A DNA stretch of 64,000 bases from assembly GCA_009911035.1 (NCBI GenBank), contig QXWO01000018.1, positions 1 to 64,000 of the forward strand, in the 5' to 3' direction. Below, piece after piece: positions 1 through 6,945 of this stretch; the first letter of the stretch is position 1; each line of letters begins with the position of its first letter. Below the pieces are notes generated by a model that did not search any database, was not told the origin of the DNA, and saw only the letters and a list, made by a program, of their open reading frames with translations. Made by a program: the position numbers and the translations under genes. Source of the stretch: Lachnospiraceae bacterium. Lineage in GTDB: Bacteria > Bacillota > Clostridia > Lachnospirales > Lachnospiraceae.

Positions 1-1104
1 ACCGGGATCTACCATATCCCGCTCCTGTGCTTCCTTCGCGATAAGGGGTTTGACTGCTCTGTCATTAATCCTATCATTACTAAGAATAGCACAAACATGA
101 ACGTAAGAAAACTGCATAATGATAAATTTGATTCAAAAAAAGCAGCTAAGGTCGGACTGGATGCCTCGCTTAAGACTTCCATTGTCCCGGATGACGCAGT
201 CATTGACCTGCGCAACCTTGTGCGTGACTACTATTATTTCAAGGATCTGCAGTCCGCCGTCGTGCTCAAACTCAACGCGGAACTCAAAGTGTCGTTTCCC
301 GCATACCTGAATGTGTTCAGCAAAATCACAACGCAGACATCCTTAAAGCTTCTGGAAGCTTACCCCCTTGCCGCTGACATACTTGCCGCCCCAAAGGACG
401 AACTTGTGGAAACTATACGCACAACCGCACGTTTCGGCGAAAAATATGCCATTTCCAAATACGATGCCATATGTGCCGCCGCAAAGGACGCTGCTGTTTT
501 CGGACGCGCACTTCCCAGCAACGCGCTCCGGATCCGGCTGTATATCAAAACCTACCGGGAATACCAGGCGCATCTGGACAGTATACTGGAAGAGCTGCAT
601 AAGGCCGTGGACAATCTGCAGGGCGATCCGGTCTATGACCGTATCTGTCTTCTCCAGTCCCTCCGGGGCGTCGGCTTCCTCAGCGCGGTTGTCCTGATCG
701 CCGAGATGGGCTCCTTTGACCTGTTCCCTTCCCCAAAGAAGCTCTATGCCTACTTTGGGATGGATCCCGGTGTGAACGATTCAGGCAAGTTCCATGGCGA
801 CAGGGTCCATATGTCCAAGCGGGGCTCCAGCCTTGCGCGGCGCATCCTGCATATGATCGCCATAAACAACCTGAAAGTGGATAAAGCAGCAAAAGCACCT
901 GTGAACCCAGTCATTTACGATTATTACATCCGTAAATGTGCCAACAAGAAAAAGATTGTTGCCGTCGGAGCCGTCATGCACAAAATCTGCAACATTATTT
1001 TCGCCATGCTCCGGGATAATAAGCCTTTCGAGATCATCACGCCGGAAGAACACTGTGAACGTTATGCAGCAGAGCATCCAAAATCTGTGAATACCGCTGC
1101 CTGA
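1..1104 (+). CDS. IS110-family transposase, 5' end outside window
   Basis: The frame is open from base 1 to the TGA at 1102-1104, so the gene starts upstream of the window and an internal ATG at 97 is not the true start. The first visible residues (about 1-45) contain a VINP..T....RK...DK block typical of the end of the RuvC-like DEDD domain of IS110 transposases. Residues about 230-330 carry the Transposase_20 (IS116/IS110/IS902) domain, with GVGFLSAVVLIAEMG and the KRGSSLARRIL segment that holds the family's conserved serine. IS110 elements move through a bridge RNA and lack long terminal inverted repeats, so element ends cannot be set here. The 120 bases after the stop are AT-rich with no gene. 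Confidence 0.9.
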   Translation, partial: TGIYHIPLLCFLRDKGFDCSVINPIITKNSTNMNVRKLHNDKFDSKKAAKVGLDASLKTSIVPDDAVIDLRNLVRDYYYFKDLQSAVVLKLNAELKVSFPAYLNVFSKITTQTSLKLLEAYPLAADILAAPKDELVETIRTTARFGEKYAISKYDAICAAAKDAAVFGRALPSNALRIRLYIKTYREYQAHLDSILEELHKAVDNLQGDPVYDRICLLQSLRGVGFLSAVVLIAEMGSFDLFPSPKKLYAYFGMDPGVNDSGKFHGDRVHMSKRGSSLARRILHMIAINNLKVDKAAKAPVNPVIYDYYIRKCANKKKIVAVGAVMHKICNIIFAMLRDNKPFEIITPEEHCERYAAEHPKSVNTAA

Positions 1105-1224
1105 TGGATTTTAAATTAAATTTTAAAAATCTCATGGCAATGGGCTTATTAAAGTTACCCTTTTTTACATCAACTACTTGAATAAAACTTTTTAAACATT
1201 TTTTATTTTACCTATTGACATTTC

Positions 1225-2184
1225 TTAGCTGGACTTCTCTTTTTCATTGTCCTTTTTCCTTCTCATTCTTGCGTGTATATAAAACATGTAATTAAAATCG
1301 TTATAATAAATCGCTGCATCTGTAAAACTGGATTCCGGGTACCACCCTGCAAGGATTTCCCGTACCATGTCCTGATTTCTGACCATCCTGTCAACATATT
1401 TCCCTATCGGCTTATAGCTTCCCTTCCCTTTTTCCGGCTGCTTTGAATGAACCACCCTGACATCCGGTTCCTTTAATCCCTGCGAACAATGCCACCGTTT
1501 TTCTGACTTCAAGCGGTCTTTTTGCTTTACAATATAATTTGCAAGCCCGGAGAGGCCGTTTTCATCCTTTTGCAGCCTCCGTACTTCATTTCTCCTGCCT
1601 TTCCTCCAGCATTTCTCAAGGGTGTCCATGTCAAGTGCTCCATCCATCACTATATGATGGTGCCACCGGATTTCCGCCCTTGGGCTGTACTCTGTAACAT
1701 ATATGTACTTTGCATTTGCCATCCCCCTTTTTCCCCGCTGGTAGTTTACCCTTTTGATATAATTCACCATATCCTTTTCTGCGGCGTCAATATCTCCGTC
1801 CTGGGGAAGGTGGTCATCATCATAAGTCAGTGTCATCCATATATCTTTGTCCCCAAAGTTCTGGTTAATTTTACGTTCTAAATATTTCCGTGCATTTTTA
1901 TCATTAAGATTTTTCTGCGCCCTGCTGTTATCCCTGACTATCCTCTGCCCTTCTTTAGGCACTTCATCCATCTTCCTAAACTGTGGGTATATTTCAATTT
2001 CAATCTGATCCCCTGCCTTTATCTCCTTAAGGGCATACACTACTTTTTTCCTGTGGGTAAACATATTTCTGATAACCCACTCGTGCAGCTCCCCAAGCTG
2101 TTTGTTATATGCTGCTTCATAGTCATAGGGGATAAAATTCTTTCCTTTCTTTTTACCCTTCCCTGCCTGTCCTCTCTGTTCCAT
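1225..2184 (-). CDS. HUH-type replication initiator (REP_ORF2/G2P-like)
   Basis: This 319-residue basic protein resembles rolling-circle initiators of the ORF2/G2P class found in small plasmids and filamentous or satellite phages. Seen directly: a motif-1-like WMTLTYDDDHLP (about residue 115), the metal-binding HUH motif in RWHHHIVMDG (about 175) and a possible catalytic tyrosine in LANYIVKQKD (about 215). Such enzymes nick one strand at the origin and stay attached through the tyrosine. I chose the ATG at 2184 because a GAGGGAG site lies 8 nt upstream. A GTG nine bases further out lacks such spacing. It is the last gene of the leftward mobile-element block and lies tail-to-tail with the IS110 gene. 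Confidence 0.75.
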   Translation of the reverse strand: MEQRGQAGKGKKKGKNFIPYDYEAAYNKQLGELHEWVIRNMFTHRKKVVYALKEIKAGDQIEIEIYPQFRKMDEVPKEGQRIVRDNSRAQKNLNDKNARKYLERKINQNFGDKDIWMTLTYDDDHLPQDGDIDAAEKDMVNYIKRVNYQRGKRGMANAKYIYVTEYSPRAEIRWHHHIVMDGALDMDTLEKCWRKGRRNEVRRLQKDENGLSGLANYIVKQKDRLKSEKRWHCSQGLKEPDVRVVHSKQPEKGKGSYKPIGKYVDRMVRNQDMVREILAGWYPESSFTDAAIYYNDFNYMFYIHARMRRKKDNEKEKSS

Positions 2185-2313
2185 CTGACACACTCCCTCT
2201 TACTCCACGCATATCCCTTCCCGGATGTTTTCGTCTAGTTGTTACTATCCATTACAAGGACATGAAAAACCTTGCAATCCTTGAAAATATGCAGATTTTT
2301 TGTAGCTTTATAC

Positions 2314-2342
2314 TTGTTTTTTTGTGTCAGATTTGTTATAAT
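2314..2342 (+). promoter_or_regulatory. Sigma-A-type promoter pointing right in a gene-free gap
   Basis: TTGTTT (2314-2319), a 17-nt spacer and a perfect TATAAT (2337-2342). It lies in the 346-base gap between the HUH gene and the radical SAM gene and points rightward, opposite to both neighbours. A terminator-like hairpin follows only about 36 bases downstream. Confidence 0.5.
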
Positions 2343-2348
2343 ATTTCT

Positions 2349-2417
2349 CGTAGAACAACTGACACAAAGACACGATTGAAACGGACGACTGCTGCCAACG
2401 GTCGCCCGTTTCTTTTT
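2349..2417 (+). ncRNA. Candidate small RNA of about 70 nt
   Basis: Transcription from the 2314-2342 promoter would start near 2349 and meet a hairpin at 2378-2412, where GAAACGG pairs with CCGTTTC and CGAC with GTCG across one mismatch. The hairpin is followed by TTTTT. A short structured transcript antisense to nothing annotated is therefore predicted. It could be a replication-control RNA of the element, since an initiator gene is adjacent. That role is inference. Confidence 0.3.
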
Positions 2418-2530
2418 ATCCTTTTCAAGCTGTTGCCTCTTTCTCTTTGACCTGCTCCCGTTCAGAGATTATCCGTGCAATGGTCTCATAAAATTTCTTG
2501 ATGTTCTCTGCGCTCACCTGCTTCCACCTC

Positions 2531-3493
2531 CTATTTTCTGCAATCAAAATCCTCGAACCTTTTACATGAATTGAATACAATGCGGTTATTTACCCATCTT
2601 TGCAACTGTCTCAATTTATGGTTTTTCGGAATATCCTCTTTGTTGTAAAGCATCACAAACGGGTTGTAACCTAAATCTCGCAATGTATAGATTCTTTCTA
2701 AATCCTGCTCAATCGTGGTGTCGAAATTGCACAACACATATACTGTAAGTTTCCGGAAATCGTACCCCGTCACCTCTTTAAACATCCGCAGCTTTGGAAT
2801 GATGCTGTCTCTGTCCTCATACCTATCCCATGCAAAATGAATGTTCTTTGTCTTGATACCTTTAATCATGAGAGCCTTTTCCTCCGTCATGAGCCGGATG
2901 TCAACGCCCTGTGTGAAATCCACCCACGAACCGGAATCAATTAACTGCTGCAATATATCCCGCCATTCCGGACACGCAATCGGGTTCGGGTCTAATAAGA
3001 CAATGTTTCTCTGACCTCTCCAAAACTCTGACAGGTCAGCGACCTTGTATGACCTTTTTCCCTCTTTTGCCTCAACGTGGCAAAAACCGCATCCCCTCGG
3101 ACATCCCCTGCTCATGAATCCGTATGCTGTTTCTTTTGTCAATTCCGGATAGATTGAATAGTCTGGATATATATGTTCAATCTCCGGAGGCAACTGCGAA
3201 TCCCGCTCCGGATGAAATATCTCTTTCCCGTTTACCGTTTCGATGCAATACCCACTCCCGCCTCTTTGCAATTCTTTTGAAATGACACAATGCTCATAGT
3301 CGGGAATGAATGAAAAAATCTTTGACATATAAACTTTGTCATAGTAAAAGTCACGTTTCGCATATGTTACCGACGCAATCATCGGGTCGTACCACTCCAC
3401 GGAATCCCCCTGCGCTTTATGCCATGCTGATATTTTCATCAATGGAATGTTTGGGAAATTGTGGCTGTCTACATCTATTAGCCCGATTTTCAT
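2531..3493 (-). CDS. Phage-type radical SAM protein
   Basis: A 320-residue protein with a radical SAM cluster-binding motif CPRGCGFC (C-x3-C-x2-C, about residues 130-137) preceded by GFMSRG. This motif binds a 4Fe-4S cluster that cleaves S-adenosylmethionine. The N-terminus (MKIGLIDVDSHNFPNIPLMK) is the B12-binding-like start seen in radical SAM proteins carried by Firmicutes phages. Downstream, residues such as LLDPNPIA and GVDIRL fit the TIM barrel. The substrate is unknown. The start has a GGGAGGTGA site. It belongs to a leftward run of phage-early-like genes and lies 22 bases after a small hypothetical gene. Confidence 0.8.
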   Translation of the reverse strand: MKIGLIDVDSHNFPNIPLMKISAWHKAQGDSVEWYDPMIASVTYAKRDFYYDKVYMSKIFSFIPDYEHCVISKELQRGGSGYCIETVNGKEIFHPERDSQLPPEIEHIYPDYSIYPELTKETAYGFMSRGCPRGCGFCHVEAKEGKRSYKVADLSEFWRGQRNIVLLDPNPIACPEWRDILQQLIDSGSWVDFTQGVDIRLMTEEKALMIKGIKTKNIHFAWDRYEDRDSIIPKLRMFKEVTGYDFRKLTVYVLCNFDTTIEQDLERIYTLRDLGYNPFVMLYNKEDIPKNHKLRQLQRWVNNRIVFNSCKRFEDFDCRK

Positions 3494-3515
3494 TCGCCGT
3501 CACCTCCCGACCTGC

Positions 3516-3815
3516 TTATAAATCAAATTCAAAATCCAAAATATGCTCATTTCCCTTGAGTTTTACATCTCCCGAATGTATGTATGCTTTGCATCGGAAA
3601 AATGCCTCTGAATGGTCGCGTGATTCTTTCACCCTGTTTTTGTCGATGTCTACCTCAATCACGCTCATTTTCCTCATTCCCCGTATGACAAGGAATTTGC
3701 AGGAATCCTCCGGCTTTTTGCAGAGATAGACTTCTCCATCCCACGATTTTCTGATTCTGCCCTCGCCGACGATTTTCTCCATCGCCTCCCTCGGTGCTGC
3801 ATGATAGAATTTCAC
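3516..3815 (-). CDS. Small hypothetical phage-type protein
   Basis: A 99-residue protein of unknown function starting at GTG 3815, which lies 6 nt after a GGGAGG site. An upstream TTG is too close to that site. It opens with KFYHAAPREAMEKIVGEGRI and later has a VYLCKKPED segment. This 'YH..... I..G.I.......VYL' layout is loosely like the start of ADP-ribosyltransferase or KptA-like folds, but I see no conserved catalytic triad and do not assign it. It follows the DUF4406 gene by two bases, so the two are probably co-translated. Confidence 0.6.
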   Translation of the reverse strand: MKFYHAAPREAMEKIVGEGRIRKSWDGEVYLCKKPEDSCKFLVIRGMRKMSVIEVDIDKNRVKESRDHSEAFFRCKAYIHSGDVKLKGNEHILDFEFDL

Positions 3816-3817
3816 AG

Positions 3818-4138
3818 TCAACCTCCCGTATATTCAATGAAAATCCCGTTTTCCTCTGCACACCGGATTTCTGCTGCCATGCCCTCCGAAATTCCGTATT
3901 TCATCCCGACAACGACCGCATCGCACCTCCGCAAGATTTCCGTTCCTGCTGCCAGTCCGATTCTCCGCTCGCCCTCGATGCTTTCATCAAGACATTGCGT
4001 CATATAAAGGTGTGTTGCCACCGGAACATCGCCCTGCAGTAACGCATTTCTTGTCAGCTCCCTCGCATAGTCAATGTTCCTTTGCAGGGCTGCATCATTC
4101 TCCGCTCGATACGGAGAACATATGTAAATCAATTTCAC
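3818..4138 (-). CDS. DUF4406/DUF7768-type nucleoside deoxyribosyltransferase-like protein
   Basis: A 106-residue protein starting at GTG 4138 behind GGAGGCGAG. It has the start typical of this phage family, LIYICSPYRAE, then HLYMTQCLD, and a C-terminal DAVVVGMKYGISEGMAAEI block in which the acidic and SEGM residues match the nucleoside 2-deoxyribosyltransferase fold. A role in nucleotide salvage or modification is known for relatives but not shown here. Its 5' end lies inside the 3' end of the methyltransferase gene (4095-4138) in another frame, and a G9 tract 27 bases upstream could join the two frames. Confidence 0.7.
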   Translation of the reverse strand: MKLIYICSPYRAENDAALQRNIDYARELTRNALLQGDVPVATHLYMTQCLDESIEGERRIGLAAGTEILRRCDAVVVGMKYGISEGMAAEIRCAEENGIFIEYTGG

Positions 4139-4796
4139 TCTGTCTCGCCTCCGTTTCTGTACTACCCCCCCCCATAAAATCAAAGAGTGACATTTGAGCC
4201 TTTTCCTGCTCAAGTCGCTTGTTAGAGAGGTCAAAATAATATTTGTCTAACTCGAACCCCACATATTGAAATCCCATCTTGTGACATGCAATGAGGCTCG
4301 ATGCGCTCCCGACGTGCGTGTCAAGAATCCGGTCTCCTTTTTTGGCAAATATCCCCAAAAGCCACTCATACAAATCAACAGGTTTCTGTGTTGCATGAAT
4401 CCGGCAGTCATCTTTTGCATATCTCCGGAAAATCTTTGCAGTCATGTCAAAATCAGTCCACGCATATTCGCACATCGCAAACGACACGTTTTCAGACTTG
4501 TCCGGTTTATCCCATATAACGAAACATTTTGCCGGAGGCAGGTTGAAGTAATTCCCGCCCCATATGATTGAATGTTTTGCTACTCTGAATAGTTCTGTGA
4601 AATATTCCGGAGGCGGGGCGGTTTTATCCCAGTACGCTTTCGGATATTCGCTTTTCTTTGTTCCATGCCTCCGCCCCATGTTATTCTTTACTTTGATACC
4701 ATAGGGCGGGTCTACAATGGCAAGGTCGAAATATTTATCCGGAAATTGTTTCATCCCGTCCATGCAATCCATGTTGTAATATCCGAAATCTAACAT
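4095..4796 (-). CDS. Phage orphan DNA methyltransferase, beta class
   Basis: A 233-residue N6-adenine or N4-cytosine methyltransferase. The catalytic DPPYGI lies near residue 29 and the SAM-binding DTHVGSASSL near 165, an order that defines the beta class. Target recognition sequence lies between. No restriction gene is nearby, so it is probably a phage or element orphan enzyme. ATG 4796 overlaps the upstream stop as TGATG. After the usual family end (SLFDFM) the protein runs through a G9 tract into about 25 extra residues. One base fewer would join it to the DUF4406 frame, and one more would stop it at TAG. Confidence 0.85.
   Translation of the reverse strand: MLDFGYYNMDCMDGMKQFPDKYFDLAIVDPPYGIKVKNNMGRRHGTKKSEYPKAYWDKTAPPPEYFTELFRVAKHSIIWGGNYFNLPPAKCFVIWDKPDKSENVSFAMCEYAWTDFDMTAKIFRRYAKDDCRIHATQKPVDLYEWLLGIFAKKGDRILDTHVGSASSLIACHKMGFQYVGFELDKYYFDLSNKRLEQEKAQMSLFDFMGGGSTETEARQSEIDLHMFSVSSGE
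4165..4173 (-). repeat. Poly-G tract (G9 on the coding strand) in the methyltransferase tail
   Basis: Nine C on the plus strand. In the coding direction it reads ATG GGG GGG GGT. With 8 G the methyltransferase would read in frame into the downstream DUF4406 protein. With 10 G the next codon is TAG. The current 9 G gives a long tail ending at 4095. Confidence 0.8.
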
Positions 4797-5065
4797 CAAT
4801 AATCATCCTCAATCTGCTCGTCTGCCTCCGTGTAATGTTCCCCGTCATACCCTTTTGACATGAGCCTTTCCCAACATCTATGACAAACTAATCTGAATGT
4901 GATTCCGTGACAATCCCTTGTAAAATCCATGTCCTCACGGTCAACCTCGTTATTGCATACCGGACACATCCGAATGTCTCTTTCTTCAAACTCGCAGGGC
5001 AATCCCCAGTCGCCCTCACATGCTACCGTCAATCCGTTGCGACTGCTGCCTGTTTCTGCTCCCAT
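4796..5065 (-). CDS. Small zinc-binding phage-type protein
   Basis: An 89-residue acidic protein. It has CPVC near residue 34 and CHRC near residue 61, two C-x2-C pairs that should bind one zinc ion. No family is recognised beyond that. ATG 5065 has a GGAGG site 11 nt upstream and overlaps the previous gene by 37 bases. The stop overlaps the start of the methyltransferase gene as TGATG, so the two are probably translated together. Confidence 0.65.
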   Translation of the reverse strand: MGAETGSSRNGLTVACEGDWGLPCEFEERDIRMCPVCNNEVDREDMDFTRDCHGITFRLVCHRCWERLMSKGYDGEHYTEADEQIEDDY

Positions 5066-5214
5066 CGTCTCCGCTCCTCCGCTTTTCCTGCTGCTTTTCC
5101 CTCCGCATATGCAGACATCATCATTATGGTCATTGACTTTCCCTCAAGGTCATCAATTCCCATGAAACGCTCTGCCATGCTCTCAATTACTGCTTTTTTC
5201 TCTTTTTTGGTCAT
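5029..5214 (-). CDS. Small hypothetical phage-type protein
   Basis: A 61-residue highly charged protein (starts MTKKEKKAVIESMAERF) with a central methionine-rich stretch and an alanine/lysine/arginine-rich helical tail. ATG 5214 has GGAGGTG 7 nt upstream and is preferred over an in-frame start nine bases earlier. It overlaps both neighbours, as is usual for compact phage early operons. I recognise no function. Confidence 0.55.
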   Translation of the reverse strand: MTKKEKKAVIESMAERFMGIDDLEGKSMTIMMMSAYAEGKAAGKAEERRRWEQKQAAVATD

Positions 5215-5431
5215 GATTAGCACCTCCTCTAATCTGCTGAATCTCTTTCTCTATATCTTTTCCGGAATAGTCCGCTAACAGCTTTTCCGAAATGTGATAC
5301 GTCCAAATTGATGACATCTGAACCGCCGTTCCGATTGGCAGCTTTCCCTGCTGCATTGCAATCCTCACGAATTGCGGTGACACATTGAGGATTGTTGCTG
5401 CCTCCGTTGGCAATATCCTCCCGATTTCCAT
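5183..5431 (-). CDS. Small helix-turn-helix (excisionase-like) protein
   Basis: An 82-residue protein. After MEIGRILPTEAATILN it continues VSPQFVRIAMQQGKLPIG, a MerR/excisionase-type winged HTH in which the second helix and following 'wing' recognise DNA. A tyrosine/tryptophan-containing SIWTYHISEKLL segment follows. The ATG at 5431 has AGGAGGAGAGG upstream. An in-frame start 90 bases earlier has no such site. Relatives in phages and conjugative elements act as excisionase or control factors. Which applies here is not known. Confidence 0.6.
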   Translation of the reverse strand: MEIGRILPTEAATILNVSPQFVRIAMQQGKLPIGTAVQMSSIWTYHISEKLLADYSGKDIEKEIQQIRGGANHDQKREKSSN

Positions 5432-5658
5432 GTCCTCTCCTCCTCCTTGTGTTGGTTCTCTCGGTTTATTCAAACCGCTCACCTCTGCTCCGGCGATGTC
5501 TACCGTGTTTTGATTTTTCACCTTAAAAAATCAAGAAAAACCTGTCATCCGACTATGAACTTTCTAGCATGGTTCACCCGCTGCCATGTTTCCCACGGTA
5601 TCACTGACTTTGTCTCTCGGCTTGCCATCGTCAGACACAAGGTTGCCATCCTTGCATG

Positions 5659-5679
5659 ACGGGGCGACTGCTGCCCCGT
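5659..5679. terminator. GC-rich hairpin
   Basis: ACGGGGC (5659-5665) pairs with GCCCCGT (5673-5679) around the loop GACTGCT, followed by TTTC on the plus strand. The 5432-5765 gap holds this hairpin and the 5698-5726 promoter. The GACTGCTGCC loop region recurs in the hairpin at 2378-2412, so the two structures look related. Confidence 0.4.
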
Positions 5680-5697
5680 TTCGGCTTTCAGTTCTCC

Positions 5698-5726
5698 TTG
5701 TCCTGCTGCCCCTCCTGCCATATAAT
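5698..5726 (+). promoter_or_regulatory. Promoter for the 5766 gene
   Basis: TTGTCC (5698-5703), 17-nt spacer, perfect TATAAT (5721-5726). The predicted start of transcription is about 33 bases before the coding start at 5766. Confidence 0.6.
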
Positions 5727-5765
5727 GAATGTGCGACCATTTCTCAATGACAGGAGGTGAACAAC

Positions 5766-5948
5766 ATGTCTGATAATGAAAAACGCGCTCATGACCTTGC
5801 TTTATTAGTTGTCTCTGAATCGCTTTCCCGTGATTTTGGAACTATGAGCAACGGCAAAAATCCAAAACAACGACGTGAGGTCTTAGCTGCATCCGTACTT
5901 GATGAATACAATTTTTTCTATGATGCTTTCTTGGAATCTATAAAATAG
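5766..5948 (+). CDS. Small hypothetical protein
   Basis: A 60-residue protein starting MSDNEKRAHDLALLVVSES. ATG 5766 is 8 nt after AGGAGG. An in-frame GTG at 5757 touches that site and is unlikely. It has its own consensus promoter and runs opposite to the leftward operon that flanks it. Its last 11 bases overlap the 3' end of the small minus-strand reading frame at 5938-6171. Similar short helical proteins sit beside repressor genes in phage and conjugative elements. The function is unknown. Confidence 0.6.
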   Translation: MSDNEKRAHDLALLVVSESLSRDFGTMSNGKNPKQRREVLAASVLDEYNFFYDAFLESIK

Positions 5949-6171
5949 CATCATATTGTGATTCATCCTCAATGATTTCCGCTGCCATTTTCAACGCATA
6001 TTTCGCTATAAATGGCGTTACGTTTTCCTGTTCACATATTGCTTTGATAATGGCAACGGATGTCTCTGCTATTTCTGGACTTTTTCTCGGATAACCGTAC
6101 AATGGTTTTTCTTTCGACTGCTGCTCCCATTGTTCAGCCCTTTCAATTAGTTTTTTCTTTTCCGTCTCTTT
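5938..6171 (-). CDS. Small first gene of the leftward operon, start unclear (possible frameshift)
   Basis: The frame is open from 6171 to the TAG at 5938-5940 and encodes a plausible soluble protein with EQWEQQSKEKPLYGYPRKSP and PFIAKYALKMAAEIIEDES. It lies directly downstream of a perfect leftward promoter (6199-6227) and a GGGAGGAGG site at about 6176-6184, so translation is expected. Yet no ATG, GTG or TTG occurs in frame near that site. GTG 6175 is in another frame and stops after 10 codons. Removing one A from the A6 run at 6151-6156 would join that GTG to this frame. The nearest in-frame TTG is 6102. It may be a frameshifted gene, a sequence error or a non-standard start. Confidence 0.4.
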   Translation of the reverse strand, partial: KETEKKKLIERAEQWEQQSKEKPLYGYPRKSPEIAETSVAIIKAICEQENVTPFIAKYALKMAAEIIEDESQYDAIL

Positions 6172-6198
6172 TCACCTCCTCCCGTCCGATTAATAAAC

Positions 6199-6227
6199 AT
6201 TATAGTTTGACTATTGTACTTTGTCAA
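6199..6227 (-). promoter_or_regulatory. Leftward early promoter, full consensus
   Basis: On the minus strand TTGACA (6227-6222), a 17-nt spacer and TATAAT (6204-6199), a perfect sigma-A promoter. It should drive the leftward genes down to the radical SAM and possibly the HUH gene. Its -35 and spacer are covered by the inverted repeat TTGAC/GTCAA (6207-6227), a likely repressor operator. Confidence 0.75.
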
Positions 6228-6251
6228 TGCTTTTGTGTTTGATTATCAAAC
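6207..6251. promoter_or_regulatory. Operator pair for the cI-like repressor
   Basis: Two inverted repeats: TTGAC at 6207-6211 with GTCAA at 6223-6227, and the 15-bp near-palindrome GTTTGATTATCAAAC at 6237-6251. They share TTGA/TCAA half-sites and lie between the two divergent promoters, where a phage repressor binds. That the 6315 gene product binds here is inference from position. Confidence 0.55.
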
Positions 6252-6258
6252 TTTTTTC

Positions 6259-6287
6259 TTGACTTTTATTTTTTTTACTGATATGCT
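6259..6287 (+). promoter_or_regulatory. Repressor promoter
   Basis: TTGACT (6259-6264), 17-nt spacer, TATGCT (6282-6287), pointing right toward the repressor gene 28 bases away. It forms a back-to-back pair with the leftward promoter at 6199-6227. Confidence 0.6.
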
Positions 6288-6314
6288 TAGTCAAAAGGAT
6301 GGAGGTGAATTAGA

Positions 6315-6689
6315 GTGACGCAAGGCGAACGTGTCAGAGAAGTCCGGAAAAATCTTGGTATTACTCTTGATAAATTTGGAGAACGTATTGGAATAAAAAA
6401 AAGTGCGCTTAGTTCAATAGAAAACGGGAGAAGTAACCTCACCGATGCAAATATCAAGGCTATCTGTCGAGAATTTAACGTTGATTACATATGGTTGACT
6501 ACTGGTGAGGGAGAAATGTTTGTTGATTCCGACGACGATTTTCTTGAAAAGATTGACCGCATTATGGCAGGGGAGGATGATGCCCGAAAGAATATTTTCA
6601 AATTCATGCTTAGTCTGAACGATGATGATATTGCAGCACTAGGCAGGATTCTTGACCAAATGATAGAATTTTTTAAAGAAAAAGACTGA
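6315..6689 (+). CDS. cI-like XRE repressor
   Basis: A 124-residue protein starting at GTG with GGAGGTGAA upstream. Residues about 5-60 form an XRE helix-turn-helix (TLDKFGERIGIKKSALSSIE then NGRSNLTD...), followed by the VDYIWLTTGEGEMF segment typical of repressors of Firmicutes phages and integrative elements. The acidic helical C-terminus probably dimerises. No peptidase domain is present, so release from repression is not by LexA-like self-cleavage. It faces a full-consensus leftward promoter with inverted-repeat operators, so it probably keeps the element's leftward operon off. Confidence 0.8.
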   Translation: MTQGERVREVRKNLGITLDKFGERIGIKKSALSSIENGRSNLTDANIKAICREFNVDYIWLTTGEGEMFVDSDDDFLEKIDRIMAGEDDARKNIFKFMLSLNDDDIAALGRILDQMIEFFKEKD

Positions 6690-6853
6690 CAGTCTTTTCA
6701 ACTGCCAGCCTCATTCTTTGGTGTAAAGATACAAAACGAATTTATATATCCTCTTGAGGATTTTTTCACTATGTATCTTTCCGACTAACTCCATGATAGC
6801 CTCTTTGTAATTCAAGGGAACACCACCCCTTTCCGAATCACATTGTAACACAA

Positions 6854-6903
6854 ATTTCCATGATTGTGGAAATCGTGAGGCGCATTTCCATGATTATGGA
6901 AAT
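6854..6903. repeat. Twin 20-bp palindromes, operator-like
   Basis: ATTTCCATGATTGTGGAAAT at 6854-6873 and ATTTCCATGATTATGGAAAT at 6884-6903 differ at one base. Each is a dyad with ATTTCCA/TGGAAAT arms, and their centres are 30 bp apart (about three helical turns). They lie in the gap between the two XRE genes (6690-6945), which otherwise shows no gene. Cooperative binding by one of the regulators is a reasonable inference. Confidence 0.6.
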
Positions 6904-6945
6904 ATTCTCACCTGCTGCCGACTTCCTGTCCGGCGTGTGATACAA

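Noticed and set aside
3516-3815. ADP-ribosyltransferase or DarT-like toxin
   Set aside because: The start loosely resembles such folds, but no catalytic residues could be aligned and no antitoxin partner is present.
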